A DNA stretch of 44,157 nucleotides from a virus: IMG/VR virus record IMGVR_UViG_3300043602_000035, positions 1 through 44,157 of that record; one strand, 5' to 3'. The position numbers were made by a program, and so were the translations under genes. Position 1 is the stretch's first letter. Each line of letters begins with the position of its first letter. Positions 14,815-21,391 of this stretch are shown here, piece by piece. Under the pieces are notes generated by a model. It worked only from the letters and a program-made list of their open reading frames with translations. It was not told the origin of the DNA and made no database searches.

Positions 14815-17142
14815 TCATGACACTGATCCTGGCCGGTTGTTGAGATTGGAACGGACACCTTTCCTAGGGCGGCGCTGTTTTGGGTCAGTGTATTCGACCA
14901 CCTCCAGCACCTTGGTTTTGATCCACTTGGCGATGAGCTTCTTGGCGGTCTTCTCGCTGATGCCCAGCTCCATCAGGGCGTGTCCGCACCAGCGGGCATT
15001 GCTGGCCCCGGCGGCGGTTGGGCTGAAGAGCTGGCCGGTGGCCACGCCCTGCTCGTTCTCGATGCCACGGTCGATCTGGTCGAGCGCCGCATTGAGGTCG
15101 TTGACGGTGATGCCATCCATGCCGTCCGGTGGCTTCCAGGCCAGCAGCACACCCACCTCGTCGCTGGGCAGGAAGCCGGTGGCATTGCCCACCTCCCGGC
15201 TGACCTTCTCAAACCACTTGGCGTTGCCATCCTTGCGGGAATAGTTGGCCTTGCCGTCGTCGTAGCGGACGTAGTCGAAGCGCCGCTCCTCGTCGATCTC
15301 GTTGCCATCGGCCTCCTCCTCGGACATCGTGAACAGCGTCCCCACCACGCGAGCGATGCCCACCATCGCGCCGCCGCCCCGGCTCGCGTCGGGGTCGCCC
15401 GCCATGCCCGCCGCGTACTTTTTGGTGTGATGGACGAGCCACAACGCGATGCCACAGAGCCGCGCCACCTCGCGCCACGCCACACCGGCCCACTTCACCT
15501 CGCTGTTGCTGTTCTCGTCGCCCTGGAATGTCTCGGCAAACGGGTCCACCACCACCAGCCCGTAGCCGTTGGCCTTGATGGTCATGACCAAGTCTGCCGA
15601 CAGCGGCGTCTTCACCACCGTCTTGGTGCGGCTGTCGGTCTTGGCGATGATGATGCTCTCCGGGTTCTCGGCCACGTCGAGCCAGCCGTCGAGCTGCGAC
15701 TGCGCGATGCCCATCTCCCTGGCCGCCACCACCAGCCGCCGCTTCATCTCGTCGAGGTCGTCCTCGGAATTGATCACCAGCACCTTCTGCCGCCCCCTCG
15801 GCACCCAGCCTCCCCAGGACACCCCTGCCGCGACCGCTATGGCCATCTGGAGCGTGAGCAGCGACTTGCCGCTGCCGGGCGGCGCAACCAGAATGGACAC
15901 GCTCCCGCACAACAGCAGGCCCGGCACGGACCATCGCCTGGGCGGGATGGCGGCGGCATCGATGGGGAACGCAGCGTGAACGGCAATGGGCGTAGCCGGG
16001 CGTGGTTGGGCATGCCCATAGGCATGCCCAGGCGTCGGCCCGGTAATGCCGGGAATTACCGGGCCATATTGCCAGTTGACAGCCTGCTTGGCGGCGTAGG
16101 CGGCGAGCGCCTCTTCCGTTGTGCGGCAGCCGGGTATCTCGCCCGCCGCGAAACGCTCGACCGTGTAGGCTGCCTTCTGGGCAAATGCCTCCGTTGTCCA
16201 GGGCTGGCCGTTGGCGCGTGGCTTTGAGATGTCGGCACCGGCTGAGAATTGCGGCCACGCCAGCTCAAACAACGCGGCGGCTGACGGCACCTTGCCGCCG
16301 CCCTCGCCTATCAGCTGGATCAGGCAGGCATTAAGCGTGGCCAGCATGTAGGCCTCGCGGCCATCCTCCACCTTTCCGGTGGGCATGCCGAATGCATCCG
16401 GCTGCCGCACCGGCCCGGCAGCCTGGGCGATGGCGGCGTTCCACATTTGCGATACGGCCTCGACCGGCGTGACCGGCGCATTCAATTGCGCCCCCAGCGC
16501 CGTGGCCCCGTAGCCTGCCTTGGCCCCCGGCGGCACCAGCATGTCGGTCAGCTCCTCGATGCGGCCCTCCTTCACCGGCCACGCCACTGAGCCTGCCAGC
16601 CGCATGACGCGAGAGGGGTTGGACACGGTAGGGTCGCCATCCAGCGCCTTGGCCATAGCCTTCAGCAGGAGCTGCGACTGCGCCGGGTCTGTGATGGGGC
16701 TGTCCAGCTTCCACCAGAGCTGCGCCCTGGGTGCCGGGACGAGGCCGGTCACCACCACCAGGGTGGGCTTCAGCTCGCCATACTTGGCCTTGGCGGCAGC
16801 CACTGTGCCGGGCTTGTCCAGATCGACGTAGGTTGCCGTCAGCGCCAGGAAGTCGGCGTCCTTGGCCCTGGCGAAGGGAGCCGTGCCGGGCTGGCGCAGG
16901 GCTGCGCCGATATAGACGTTGCTGCCCTTGGCGTTGGTGACTGAGGCATCCCGCACCAGCACGGCGAGCCGGTTCAATGGGTAGAGCTGGCCCTGGTTGA
17001 CGGCCCGCTCGCCGGGCTTGTTCCAGGCCAGCTCGACGAGGCCATACTGGAACGCGCCCAGGGGGATGTCGCCGCCGAATAAATGGGTGACGTGCGCCAG
17101 CATGGCGGCGCTGGACGGGACGAGCGGCATGGTGCTATCCAC
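14815..17142 (-). CDS. Primase-helicase: AEP/RepB-type primase fused to RepA-like helicase (775 aa)
   Basis: The start is GTG at 17142, with AAGGAG at proper spacing; the first ATG is four codons further in and badly spaced. The N-terminal half looks like an archaeo-eukaryotic (RepB-like) primase: YVDLD at 105-109 supplies the acidic pair, followed by QLWWKLD at 141-147 and RVMRLAGS at 178-185. After a Pro-rich linker (about 365-400) comes a RecA-fold helicase: APPGSGKS at 420-427 (Walker A), LVVVD at 529-533 (Walker B) and WLVHHTKK at 568-575. It primes and unwinds at the phage origin. No phage polymerase is present, so host polymerase must be recruited. The linker DNA holds two strong hairpins. 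Confidence 0.88.
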   Translation of the reverse strand: MDSTMPLVPSSAAMLAHVTHLFGGDIPLGAFQYGLVELAWNKPGERAVNQGQLYPLNRLAVLVRDASVTNAKGSNVYIGAALRQPGTAPFARAKDADFLALTATYVDLDKPGTVAAAKAKYGELKPTLVVVTGLVPAPRAQLWWKLDSPITDPAQSQLLLKAMAKALDGDPTVSNPSRVMRLAGSVAWPVKEGRIEELTDMLVPPGAKAGYGATALGAQLNAPVTPVEAVSQMWNAAIAQAAGPVRQPDAFGMPTGKVEDGREAYMLATLNACLIQLIGEGGGKVPSAAALFELAWPQFSAGADISKPRANGQPWTTEAFAQKAAYTVERFAAGEIPGCRTTEEALAAYAAKQAVNWQYGPVIPGITGPTPGHAYGHAQPRPATPIAVHAAFPIDAAAIPPRRWSVPGLLLCGSVSILVAPPGSGKSLLTLQMAIAVAAGVSWGGWVPRGRQKVLVINSEDDLDEMKRRLVVAAREMGIAQSQLDGWLDVAENPESIIIAKTDSRTKTVVKTPLSADLVMTIKANGYGLVVVDPFAETFQGDENSNSEVKWAGVAWREVARLCGIALWLVHHTKKYAAGMAGDPDASRGGGAMVGIARVVGTLFTMSEEEADGNEIDEERRFDYVRYDDGKANYSRKDGNAKWFEKVSREVGNATGFLPSDEVGVLLAWKPPDGMDGITVNDLNAALDQIDRGIENEQGVATGQLFSPTAAGASNARWCGHALMELGISEKTAKKLIAKWIKTKVLEVVEYTDPKQRRPRKGVRSNLNNRPGSVS
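16007..16065. repeat. Two adjacent perfect hairpins in the primase-helicase linker
   Basis: TGGGCATGCC/GGCATGCCCA (16007-16016, 16021-16030; 4-base loop) is followed by GGCCCGGTAAT/ATTACCGGGCC (16037-16047, 16055-16065; 7-base loop). They encode the Gly/Pro/His-rich joint between the primase and helicase domains, a place where extra sequence is tolerated. Confidence 0.65.
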
Positions 17143-17186
17143 GGGTACTCCTTGTTGTGTTTGCTGACACGCGGGGTTTGGAGTAG

Positions 17187-17212
17187 CGCCGGGAGGTCCG
17201 CACCTCTCGGCG
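17187..17212. other. Hairpin between SSB-like and primase-helicase genes
   Basis: Eleven-base arms CGCCGGGAGGT and ACCTCTCGGCG (one G-T wobble) with a 4-base loop lie in the 84-base gap between the SSB-like stop (17227) and the GTG start of the primase-helicase (17142). With no U-run on the leftward strand, it is more likely an attenuator or processing hairpin than a full terminator. Confidence 0.5.
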
Positions 17213-17226
17213 TTCTCGTTTCAGCT

Positions 17227-18048
17227 TCAGCCGAAATCGCTGGCCGATACTGTCCGCTGCTGCGGTGCCTGCTGCGGCTGCTGCTGTGCGTCCCACGGCA
17301 GGCTGCCGTTCTGCGGCGGTGCAGCCCGCTGCCCGCCGGTCTGCGGCGCAGCGTTGTTGCTGAAGCCAGCCTGCTGCTGTGGTGCAGGCTGTTGCACGGC
17401 CTGCTGCCCAGCCGCGTTATGGAACGCTTGCTGGTGCTGTGGCGGCTGCTGCGCCCTGGGGATGAACACCAGATCGCCGCGTGGCTGCCACCCTACGATT
17501 TGGAATACCGGCTGGTAGTTGGTGGATGACCGGATGCCCTGGCCGGTCGTCACCGGCAGCGTGGCTTCCAGCGTGACCACCGGCAGCAGGCCAGGGTGTG
17601 CGGCCTTCTCGGCCTTGTACTGAGTGTAGACGAGGCCGAAACCATTCCTGAAGGCATCGGCGGTGCCGGTGATCTCGCGGATGGCCTGCTTGCCCTGCGC
17701 GCAGTCGTTCGACAGCTTCAGCATGAAGCGGACGCCCGACTTGTGTTCCTTCGTCGGCTGCGGCGGCAGCTGCTGCCCCATCGGCACCAGCACCAGTGAC
17801 GGGGCTTGGCCGGGAATGAACAGCATGTAGCCGTATTCAATATTCTCAAAATCGACAATCGCCGTGAACTTGGGGTTCGTGGTGATGTCGGTTTTCGTCA
17901 CGCCGTAGTTGCCGCTAGCGTCCTGGCCACGGTCGTCGCGAAACATGCGACCGGCCTTGGCGTCGTAGCGGCAGATGACGGCGAACGGCTCGCCGTTGCC
18001 GCCGCCGGAACGCATGGGTAGTCCGAAAGCATCTAGATTATTCGACAT
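17227..18048 (-). CDS. Probable single-stranded-DNA-binding protein (273 aa)
   Basis: ATG at 18048; upstream in-frame sequence overlaps the previous gene and is excluded. Residues 1-190 form a beta-rich domain (GGNGEPFAVICRYDAKAGRMF, IVDFENIEYGYMLFIPGQAP, HKSGVRFMLKL), which I recall from replication clusters of other proteobacterial phages. Residues 195-255 are a Gln/Pro-rich flexible linker, ending in SASDFG. This architecture, an OB-like body with a disordered linker and a short end peptide, is that of SSB proteins, although the tip is less acidic than usual. Its place directly ahead of the primase-helicase supports the role. The SSB call is inference. Confidence 0.6.
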   Translation of the reverse strand: MSNNLDAFGLPMRSGGGNGEPFAVICRYDAKAGRMFRDDRGQDASGNYGVTKTDITTNPKFTAIVDFENIEYGYMLFIPGQAPSLVLVPMGQQLPPQPTKEHKSGVRFMLKLSNDCAQGKQAIREITGTADAFRNGFGLVYTQYKAEKAAHPGLLPVVTLEATLPVTTGQGIRSSTNYQPVFQIVGWQPRGDLVFIPRAQQPPQHQQAFHNAAGQQAVQQPAPQQQAGFSNNAAPQTGGQRAAPPQNGSLPWDAQQQPQQAPQQRTVSASDFG

Positions 18049-18499
18049 AATGTCGCTCCTCAAACGCAGCGACAGGCTCGCTGCCAGCCACACCCGATTG
18101 TCCGGGTATTGGACTAGTTGGCTCAGTCGGTACGCCATCGGGACTTGATGGCGCAACACGCATGTACAAACACTGACGGCGGGCGTGTCCTGGCTTGCGT
18201 TCGTTGGGCCGCTTCATCGGCAGCTCGCGCAGCAGGCCCTTGCGCTTGCAGTGGCCAAGGTTAGAACCCCAGGCGTTGGGGTGTCTCGGCTCTACGCCTT
18301 TCCACTCCTTCATGATGGTTTCGTTGTTGCCGATCCAGCCCAGCGGCAGCGCCAGGACGTGGTGAAAATACTGGTAGGAGAATTTTGGGTTGTTGTCGGC
18401 AACCCGCTTCATACCCTCGTCGCGCAGCCTGACACTCTCGGCGTAATCGAACAGGTCGTCTTCGCCGTCGTCGTCATCGCCGCCGTCTTCGTCCGACAT
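18038..18499 (-). CDS. Conserved small phage protein of the replication block (153 aa)
   Basis: ATG at 18499 overlaps the nuclease stop. A very acidic head (MSDEDGGDDDDGEDDLFDYA) is followed by AESVRLRDEGMKRVADNN, then RHPNAWGSNLGHCKRKGLL and SPPHARRQ-like residues (KPGHARRQCLYMRV). From memory, the 'RDEGMrrV...HPNAWG...aHARR' series is a recurrent uncharacterised phage family found beside replication genes. The C-terminal 40 residues are Pro/Ser-rich. The acidic head may mimic DNA or bind the basic SSB-like or nuclease partner; function is not established. Confidence 0.7.
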   Translation of the reverse strand: MSDEDGGDDDDGEDDLFDYAESVRLRDEGMKRVADNNPKFSYQYFHHVLALPLGWIGNNETIMKEWKGVEPRHPNAWGSNLGHCKRKGLLRELPMKRPNERKPGHARRQCLYMRVAPSSPDGVPTEPTSPIPGQSGVAGSEPVAAFEERHYVE

Positions 18500-19230
18500 C
18501 AGATGCCCCAAATCTGAAACGCCAACGCCCTGGCTGCCGGTGGCGACCAGTAAAAACTGTCGAGGTCCGGTACGGTAATATCCACGAAAAATTGCGGGTC
18601 GTCACTAAGGCTTCTGAATTTTTCGATGCGCTTGGCGACAGCCACCAGGGCTAGACGATGTTCGCTGATGTTCTCCAACCCATAGACCTCCAGCTTCTTT
18701 GGCGTGACGTAGGCAATGCGGGCTTGTGCGTTGCCTGCGGTGTAGTGCGCTACTTGTCTTGCGTGGCCCACCTTGATCTGCCCCGGCATCTTGTCGCTGG
18801 TCTTGAGGTCCAACAAAATACCGTGCTGCATCCACTCAAAGTCATAGAAGCCCAACATCGGTAACGCCAAGCCCTCGTAGTGCCGCTCGATGCGCCCCTG
18901 CATGCCGCTGGGCGTCCCGTACTGCCGCAGCTCGGCCAGCGCCGCCGTCACCATGTCGGGGATGGTGGCGCGAAACTTGTCGCGCCTCGGATCGCCGCTC
19001 ATCGCCGTCAGCGTGTCGTACTTGGTCAGCGCCACGTCGATGCATTCGCTGACCGGCCTGTCGAGCTGCTTCAAGCCGCACGTCACGCCGTCCTCGACGC
19101 CAACGCCGCGATGCGCCGCGATGGACACTGGCTGCTTGTGGCCAAGGATGACCTCGCACACCCACATGGCTGGCTGGGCGGCGAACAGATTGCACTTGCT
19201 GGGCGAGTGGTGATTAAAGGATGGCAACAT
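18499..19230 (-). CDS. PD-(D/E)XK nuclease, Cas4/RecB-like (243 aa)
   Basis: ATG at 19230, overlapping the RuvC-like gene by 17 bases. The catalytic series of the PD-(D/E)XK superfamily is visible: His40 with RGVGVE (Glu46), Asp130 in GFYDFEW, DLK at 141-143 in ILLDLKTSDK, and QVAHYTA (Gln159...Tyr163) as the final helix. Such proteins act as exonucleases in phage recombination or DNA processing. The cluster of PD-(D/E)XK nuclease, RuvC-like resolvase and SSB suggests a recombination-dependent replication module. The iron-sulphur cysteines of true Cas4 are not evident. Confidence 0.85.
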   Translation of the reverse strand: MLPSFNHHSPSKCNLFAAQPAMWVCEVILGHKQPVSIAAHRGVGVEDGVTCGLKQLDRPVSECIDVALTKYDTLTAMSGDPRRDKFRATIPDMVTAALAELRQYGTPSGMQGRIERHYEGLALPMLGFYDFEWMQHGILLDLKTSDKMPGQIKVGHARQVAHYTAGNAQARIAYVTPKKLEVYGLENISEHRLALVAVAKRIEKFRSLSDDPQFFVDITVPDLDSFYWSPPAARALAFQIWGI

Positions 19231-19711
19231 TCAACAGTCCCTTCGTGTGTGCGTAGTGGTAGGCGAGCAAGGCGGCCTCGGCACGGCTTGCGTCCTTCTT
19301 GCGTCCGAATGTGATGGCGTTCGCGGGAAACAGGCTCATCGCCATGCCCCGCGAACGGTCCTTGTTGTCCTTGCCGCCGGGCAGCCTCATCGCCTTCTTC
19401 CAGCTTGCTGGGGTGATGAGAACCTGGGGAACGTGACTGAGCGCGCACACCACGCGGGCCGTGGTGTAGGCGGCACTAAACCGCCACGCCTGCATCACGC
19501 CGTCACGCGGCATTGGCCCAACGCGCTCGATGATGGCGATGTTTGGCCCGTAGTTGCCTACGAGGTCGCGCAGCGCAGATGCGTTCACGGCGCTCTCCAC
19601 CACCGGCATGTCATGCACCGACACATGGTCAGACACTGACGGGTAGTAGAACGCCACCGCTCCGGTGAGGCCGGGATCGACGGCCATGATGCAGTAGCTG
19701 CGGTCGTTCAT
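19214..19711 (-). CDS. RuvC-like Holliday junction resolvase (165 aa)
   Basis: RNase H-fold resolvase. Catalytic residues appear as Asp12 (IMAVDPGLTGAVAF), Glu62 (IAIIERV), and the C-terminal pair Asp140 and Glu145 (KKDASRAEAALLA). The last acidic residue is Glu where bacterial RuvC has Asp. At 165 residues it has the RuvC length. It would cut four-way or branched DNA before packaging and fits the neighbouring nuclease, SSB-like and primase-helicase genes. ATG at 19711 overlaps the previous stop. Confidence 0.85.
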   Translation of the reverse strand: MNDRSYCIMAVDPGLTGAVAFYYPSVSDHVSVHDMPVVESAVNASALRDLVGNYGPNIAIIERVGPMPRDGVMQAWRFSAAYTTARVVCALSHVPQVLITPASWKKAMRLPGGKDNKDRSRGMAMSLFPANAITFGRKKDASRAEAALLAYHYAHTKGLLNVAIL

Positions 19712-19998
19712 TTGCGCCTTCCTAGTGTCGCGTCGGTGACGCGGCCTGAGTTGGTCTTGAAGCGATTGGCGATCTGCTGCATCGACAGATGCGGGTGGGC
19801 GCGCTTGTAGTCGCGCAGCTGCCGCTTCAGCTGCGGCGTGTAGGCCCGCGACCGCACCCTGGTGACCGGGTTGCCCCTGCGCCGGTACAGTTGCTTCTCC
19901 AGCTCGCGCAGCCGGATGGCGAACGGTCGCGTGTAGGGATACTGGTACATCTCACGCGCCAGCTTGAGCAGTGCCACGCGCACCTGGGGAATTGTCAT
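19708..19998 (-). CDS. Basic HTH-like protein (96 aa)
   Basis: ATG at 19998 overlaps the GcrA stop region. This is a very basic, helical protein (LRELEKQLYRRRGNP, QLKRQLRDYKRAHPHLS). It ends MQQIANRFKTNSGRVTDATLG, which reads as a helix-turn-helix like those of small phage DNA-binding proteins. No exact family is assigned. Its place between GcrA and the resolvase suggests a regulatory or DNA-structure role. Confidence 0.65.
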   Translation of the reverse strand: MTIPQVRVALLKLAREMYQYPYTRPFAIRLRELEKQLYRRRGNPVTRVRSRAYTPQLKRQLRDYKRAHPHLSMQQIANRFKTNSGRVTDATLGRRK

Positions 19999-20423
19999 CA
20001 GTGCCTCCCCATTGCCGGATAGGCGATGCGCGAGTGCTTAGAGCAGTAGACGCTGCCCTCGACCGGCGGGATGCCGCAGTACAGGTACGGCGGCAGGCCC
20101 TCGGTCACCGGCCAGCGGCATGTGTGACTGTCGAGCTGCATGATGGTGACCTCGCCCCACACCACGCCGGGCTTGGGCGGCACCACCACCGGGTGCCGGT
20201 AGGCCTTGCGCTTCTTTTTGTGCGGGCTGCTGGCCCGCTCCTTCTTCTGGGTGCCACGCCGCGCCCGCGAGATGCAGGAGTTTTTGGTGAAGATGCGGTG
20301 AAACCGCGACACCATCCTGTCGGCAATGGCGCTGTAGTTGAGCGGCGGTCGATGCCGCATAAGCTCAGCAAGATACGCCTTGGCCTCGTCGGTCCACGGC
20401 GTGGTTTCGGTTGTATCGCTCAC
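19998..20423 (-). CDS. GcrA-family transcription regulator (141 aa)
   Basis: GTG at 20423 overlaps the previous stop (GTGA). The N-terminus (WTDEAKAYLAELMRHRPPLN, then SAIADRM) is the GcrA-type HTH. The C-terminus carries the family signature: TIMQLDSHTCRWPV, YLYCG, and YCSKHSRIAYP, with Cys/His spacing as in GcrA. In Caulobacter and relatives, GcrA binds sigma70 RNA polymerase and activates promoters bearing CcrM-methylated GANTC. A Lys/Arg-rich insert (KKERASSPHKKKRK) separates the two parts. It probably retunes host or phage promoters, and is strong evidence for an alphaproteobacterial host. No GANTC occurs in the core phage promoters I identified. Confidence 0.85.
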   Translation of the reverse strand: MSDTTETTPWTDEAKAYLAELMRHRPPLNYSAIADRMVSRFHRIFTKNSCISRARRGTQKKERASSPHKKKRKAYRHPVVVPPKPGVVWGEVTIMQLDSHTCRWPVTEGLPPYLYCGIPPVEGSVYCSKHSRIAYPAMGRH

Positions 20424-20695
20424 CGCTTCTTCCTCCGCTTGGCGATCTTGACGGCGGCCTTCACGGCCTTCTTCAGCTTGGGCCGCTTGTTGGCGCGCAT
20501 CGCCCACAGTTCGTCCGGGGCGCTCAGCCCCATCTCATGCAGCTTGTTTTTGATCGCGGTGTAGCTGTTGGCCGGAAATTTTCCTGTGGACCGCCAGTAG
20601 CTCACAACTTTTCCCGTGGTTTCGTTCAGCTCGGCCACGGCCTGATTGCCGCCCAATGCATCGATCACCAGCGGAGCAGATGGTAGGTTGGACAT
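20420..20695 (-). CDS. Cro/YdaS-like HTH regulator (91 aa)
   Basis: ATG at 20695 has GAGG upstream; longer starts enter the promoter region. Residues 5-50 read LVIDALGGNQAVAELNETTGKVVSYWRSTGKFPANSYT, i.e. the alphaproteobacterial 'ALGG..AVA.L....V.nW+..GrFPa' Cro-like family (shown here only in parts: VIDALGGNQAV, VSYWRSTGKFP). LSAPDELWAM follows, then a Lys/Arg-rich tail. It is the first gene of the leftward replication operon and borders the overlapping promoter pair at 20.71-20.76 kb, which it probably controls. No CI-like partner or integrase is seen, so true lysogeny is unsupported. Confidence 0.8.
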   Translation of the reverse strand: MSNLPSAPLVIDALGGNQAVAELNETTGKVVSYWRSTGKFPANSYTAIKNKLHEMGLSAPDELWAMRANKRPKLKKAVKAAVKIAKRRKKR

Positions 20696-20705
20696 TACAC
20701 ACCTC

Positions 20706-20734
20706 TTGTCTGAGTTAATACGACAGTCTAGATT
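20706..20734 (+). promoter_or_regulatory. Candidate rightward promoter at the regulator locus
   Basis: TTGTCT (20706-20711), a 17-base spacer, and TAGATT (20729-20734) lie upstream of the GTG start at 20761, in a locally AT-rich stretch. Its -10 box overlaps the -10 box of the opposing promoter at 20730-20758, so the two polymerases would exclude each other. Confidence 0.45.
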
Positions 20735-20758
20735 ATTTGGATTATGCCGGGAGGTCAA
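20730..20758 (-). promoter_or_regulatory. Candidate leftward promoter for regulator/replication operon
   Basis: On the minus strand TTGACC (20753-20758), a 17-base spacer and TAATCT (20730-20735). It reads into the HTH regulator at 20695 with a short leader. The -35 box coincides with the ribosome-site region of the rightward gene at 20761. Confidence 0.5.
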
Positions 20759-20760
20759 TC

Positions 20761-21000
20761 GTGATACCCATGACAAAACTGCCGGGCGTTCCCAACAAGG
20801 ACGATGTCAAGCCGGGCATGGCGAGCTGGGAAGGCAACGGGCCGAAAGGCAAATACTGCGAGAGCTGCGTCCATCGCGGCTACTACTTCGACACCGACTA
20901 CTACTCTGGTTGCTTCATGTTCTTTCGACAGTCGGGTGTGCATGGGCCGCGCATCAAGCTGCACTACAAGGCCTGCAAGCATTACGCGGAGAAAACATGA
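20761..21000 (+). CDS. Small cysteine-rich (zinc-type) protein (79 aa)
   Basis: GTG at 20761 is preferred because GGGAGG lies six bases upstream; an ATG nine bases later is the alternative. The product carries YCESCVHRGYYF, SGCFMFFRQ and ACKHYAEKT, a four-cysteine zinc-knuckle-like arrangement that I recall from many small phage proteins. Its stop overlaps the next start (ATGA). It may bind nucleic acid or host protein; function unknown. Confidence 0.75.
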   Translation: MIPMTKLPGVPNKDDVKPGMASWEGNGPKGKYCESCVHRGYYFDTDYYSGCFMFFRQSGVHGPRIKLHYKACKHYAEKT

Positions 21001-21326
21001 CAGACGAAGAGGCAAGGATGCGCGCCAACTTGGCGGCAGCGGAAGGCCGCATGCTGGAGGCGGCATGGATCAAGACCATGCTGGCGTCGGCACCGGACGA
21101 GCTGGGCGAGGGACACCTGATGATGGTGCGCGTCGGCTTCTATCGCGGCGCGCAGAGCATGCTGGAGATCATGCGGCTGGCGGCGGCAGAGAAGGACCAT
21201 CGCGTGGCGCAGACCGTCATGCGTGACATCGGCAAGGAAATGGCTGCGTTCTTCCGGGTGGCCGCCCAGTTCGGCAAGGACATGCTCAAGAAAAAAGAGC
21301 AGCAAAACCAGCTAGTTAGACACTAA
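20997..21326 (+). CDS. Helical hypothetical protein (109 aa)
   Basis: ATG at 20997 overlaps the previous stop. It is Met/Ala-rich and helical throughout (ARMRANLAAAEGRMLEAAWI, QSMLEIMRLAAAEKDHRVA), with a Lys/Gln-rich tail and no catalytic motif. It precedes the promoter at 21337, so it ends the first rightward transcript segment. No family is recognised. Confidence 0.7.
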   Translation: MTDEEARMRANLAAAEGRMLEAAWIKTMLASAPDELGEGHLMMVRVGFYRGAQSMLEIMRLAAAEKDHRVAQTVMRDIGKEMAAFFRVAAQFGKDMLKKKEQQNQLVRH

Positions 21327-21336
21327 ACAAGACAGC

Positions 21337-21366
21337 TTGACAGCCCTGCCTGGATGGCAGTATAAA
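21337..21366 (+). promoter_or_regulatory. Sigma70-like promoter, third member of the shared set
   Basis: TTGACA (21337-21342), an 18-base spacer beginning GCCCTG, then TATAAA (21361-21366). The spacer start, hexamers and downstream GTTCATCACAACGGAG leader match the two promoters at 11.68-11.75 kb. The spacer also has a CTGCC/GGCAG inverted repeat. It drives the gene at 21392. Confidence 0.75.
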
Positions 21367-21391
21367 CCGTTCATCACAACGGAGAAGACCA

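Noticed and set aside
16076-16081. A further TTGACA inside the primase-helicase gene
   Set aside because: No TATAA-like hexamer at 16-19 bases and no GTTCATCACA leader follows.
14980-16258. Long open frames on the opposite strand and in an alternative frame of the primase-helicase
   Set aside because: GC-rich third positions leave other frames open; the products are His/Arg/Gly noise and the primase-helicase frame carries clear motifs.
20716-20724. TAATACGAC, matching the start of the T7 RNA polymerase promoter
   Set aside because: Only nine bases match and the rest of the 17-23 base consensus is absent; the genome encodes no recognisable single-subunit RNA polymerase.
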